In this document: positions 4,842 through 5,810 of the stretch, piece by piece
Layout of the letters: every line of letters starts with the position of its first letter
Position numbering within the stretch: the first letter of the stretch is position 1
DNA from: Fibrobacter sp.
Lineage (GTDB): Bacteria; Fibrobacterota; Fibrobacteria; Fibrobacterales; Fibrobacteraceae
Assembly: GCA_021443065.1 (NCBI GenBank)
Contig: JABUUR010000257.1
Span: 1-5,810, forward strand
Direction of reading: 5' to 3'
Length of the DNA stretch: 5,810 bases
The notes under the pieces: generated by a model
The model's input: the letters and a program-made list of their open reading frames with translations, nothing else
What the model was told of the DNA's origin: nothing
The model's database searches: none
Position numbers and translations under genes: made by a program

Positions 4842-5747
4842 TTGCCGCAAGGACTCGCCCACAAGTTCAAAGAGATAATCGCCGCCTACTATTGGGCGGC
4901 TTATTTGCTGCACCACGCCCTACGCCTTAGACCGGGCAAGCCCCTGAAAAATTCCCGACTGGTGGTGGTGGGGAGTTTTCGGGCCGGCGGCGCAGGCAAG
5001 ACGCCTTTCTGCCTTTGGCTTGCCAAGGAACTTTTAAAAAACGGAAAAACCGTCACCGTACTCTGCCACAAGTACGCCCTTGACGAAGGCAAGATGTACC
5101 GGCAGGCGCTGGATGGAGCCATCAGGCAAGGAATGGCGGAGGTGGTAATTACCGGCAACCGCTACAAGACCGCGATAGCGCTTGACCACCATAATCCGCC
5201 GGATGTCATCTTGTGCGACGACGGTTTCGAGGACAGCCGCCTTCGGCCAGACTTAATCTTCAGGCTGGACTGGGAGAAGGCGCCTACGGAAATCCGCCAG
5301 CTGATTCCCGCGGGCAGGTTCCGCAGCCTAAGGCAGGACCATCTCAAGGACGAACCACGGACCGTACCTGTCAAATGCTTCGGACCCACGCCCGATGCAA
5401 TCTTTAGAATAGGAAGCATTGCCAACGCCGACGGCTGCCACCCCCAGTTCGAACAAAGTATCGCAGTATGCGGCATCGGAGACCCGGAGCGTTTCTTTAA
5501 GGATTTGGAAAAAGAGGAATACCCCCTTCAAGAAAAATTCATCTACCCGGACCACGACAAGAATTTTTCCCTCAAGCTGGAGAATATCCTGCGAAAACAC
5601 CCCCGCACGAATGTTATCATCACCGAAAAGGATTCTTTCAGGCTGTCAAGGCAACTCCTGGAGAATCCCCAGGTTTATGTCGCCCGACAAGCTGTAACAA
5701 TCACTAAAGGGTTCCTAAAGACATCCCATTTTAGAGTGCACCAGTAA
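4842..5747 (+). CDS. lpxK: Tetraacyldisaccharide 4'-kinase (lipid A synthesis), divergent
   Basis: LpxK phosphorylates the 4' position of the lipid A disaccharide at the inner face of the inner membrane, using ATP. The 301-residue product starts with an amphipathic to hydrophobic stretch (about 11-28) like the membrane-seating helix of the family. The P-loop follows in VVVGSFRAGGAGKTP (41-55). CDDGFEDSRLRPDL (125-138) corresponds to the family DDGFQH..L..D motif, with IPAGRFR (155-161) as the LPAG-R element. YPDHDKNF (235-242) and VIITEKDSFRL (258-268) match the C-terminal PDHH and TEKDA-K-L motifs. DE at 81-82 may stand for the usual GDE. The protein is at the short end of the family (about 310-350). 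It departs from the usual pattern where SRGYG is expected (HKYA, 76-79), and the P-loop reads GSFRAGGAG in place of GN-TVGGTG. The start is a TTG. It follows aroC by 19 bases. The kinase family is clear; full activity is inferred. Confidence 0.9.
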   Translation: MPQGLAHKFKEIIAAYYWAAYLLHHALRLRPGKPLKNSRLVVVGSFRAGGAGKTPFCLWLAKELLKNGKTVTVLCHKYALDEGKMYRQALDGAIRQGMAEVVITGNRYKTAIALDHHNPPDVILCDDGFEDSRLRPDLIFRLDWEKAPTEIRQLIPAGRFRSLRQDHLKDEPRTVPVKCFGPTPDAIFRIGSIANADGCHPQFEQSIAVCGIGDPERFFKDLEKEEYPLQEKFIYPDHDKNFSLKLENILRKHPRTNVIITEKDSFRLSRQLLENPQVYVARQAVTITKGFLKTSHFRVHQ

Positions 5748-5772
5748 AACCCTGTGGCAAAATAGACGACAA

Positions 5773-5810
5773 ATGCAAAATCCGAAGCCTGCGGCGAGCT
5801 TAAAGAAGTT
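5773..5810 (+). CDS. Possible start of a further gene, cut by the right edge
   Basis: An ATG at 5773 opens a frame (MQNPKPAASLKK) that stays open to the end of the window. It lies 25 bases after the lpxK stop on the same strand, and no terminator is visible between them, so it could be the next gene of the aroC-lpxK unit. Only 12 full codons can be seen and there is no clear ribosome binding site. The product cannot be guessed. Confidence 0.3.
   Translation, partial: MQNPKPAASLKK

Noticed and set aside
5162..5600. Minus-strand open frames within lpxK
   Set aside because: They are antisense to an lpxK frame with clear P-loop, DDGF and TEKD motifs, and have no domain-like sequence of their own.

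Overview
The window looks like ordinary chromosomal DNA from a Gram-negative bacterium of the Fibrobacteres-Chlorobi-Bacteroidetes (FCB) group. A Fibrobacter-like genome is my best guess. The support is an lpxK gene (lipid A synthesis, hence an outer membrane), AT-rich -10 elements lying 4-8 bases from start codons with no Shine-Dalgarno sequence, and the overall gene style. The genus is an inference and cannot be proven from this sequence alone. I see no mobile element, CRISPR array, tRNA or rRNA.

Layout from left to right: (1) 1-728, minus strand, the N-terminal 242 residues of a BASS-type (bile acid:Na+ symporter-like) membrane transporter that runs off the left edge. (2) 729-829, a compact divergent promoter region whose two -35 elements appear to share one 8-base palindrome. 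(3) 830-2221 ktrB and 2299-2955 ktrA, plus strand, the two subunits of a Ktr-type K+ uptake system. They are separated by 77 bases holding a 7-base tandem repeat and a possible promoter. (4) A terminator at about 2955-2993 that should work in both directions, placed between the convergent ktrA and 3019-3606 genes. (5) 3019-3606, minus strand, a secreted protein I do not recognise. (6) 3607-3712, a second divergent promoter region. (7) 3713-4822 aroC (chorismate synthase) and 4842-5747 lpxK (lipid A 4'-kinase), plus strand, 19 bases apart and probably one transcript. (8) 5748-5810, a short tail where a further plus-strand gene may begin at 5773.

Functionally, ktrB and ktrA form one complex: the pore in the inner membrane and its cytosolic nucleotide-binding gate. 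aroC and lpxK are both essential-type housekeeping genes from unrelated pathways (aromatic precursors and lipid A), and they are probably linked only by transcription. The transporter and the secreted protein show no obvious link to these.

I did not find a convincing new multi-gene system. The observations most worth a second look are the probable leaderless transcription of four genes, the interlocked divergent promoters, the heptamer repeat between ktrB and ktrA, and an LpxK that lacks some usual family motifs.
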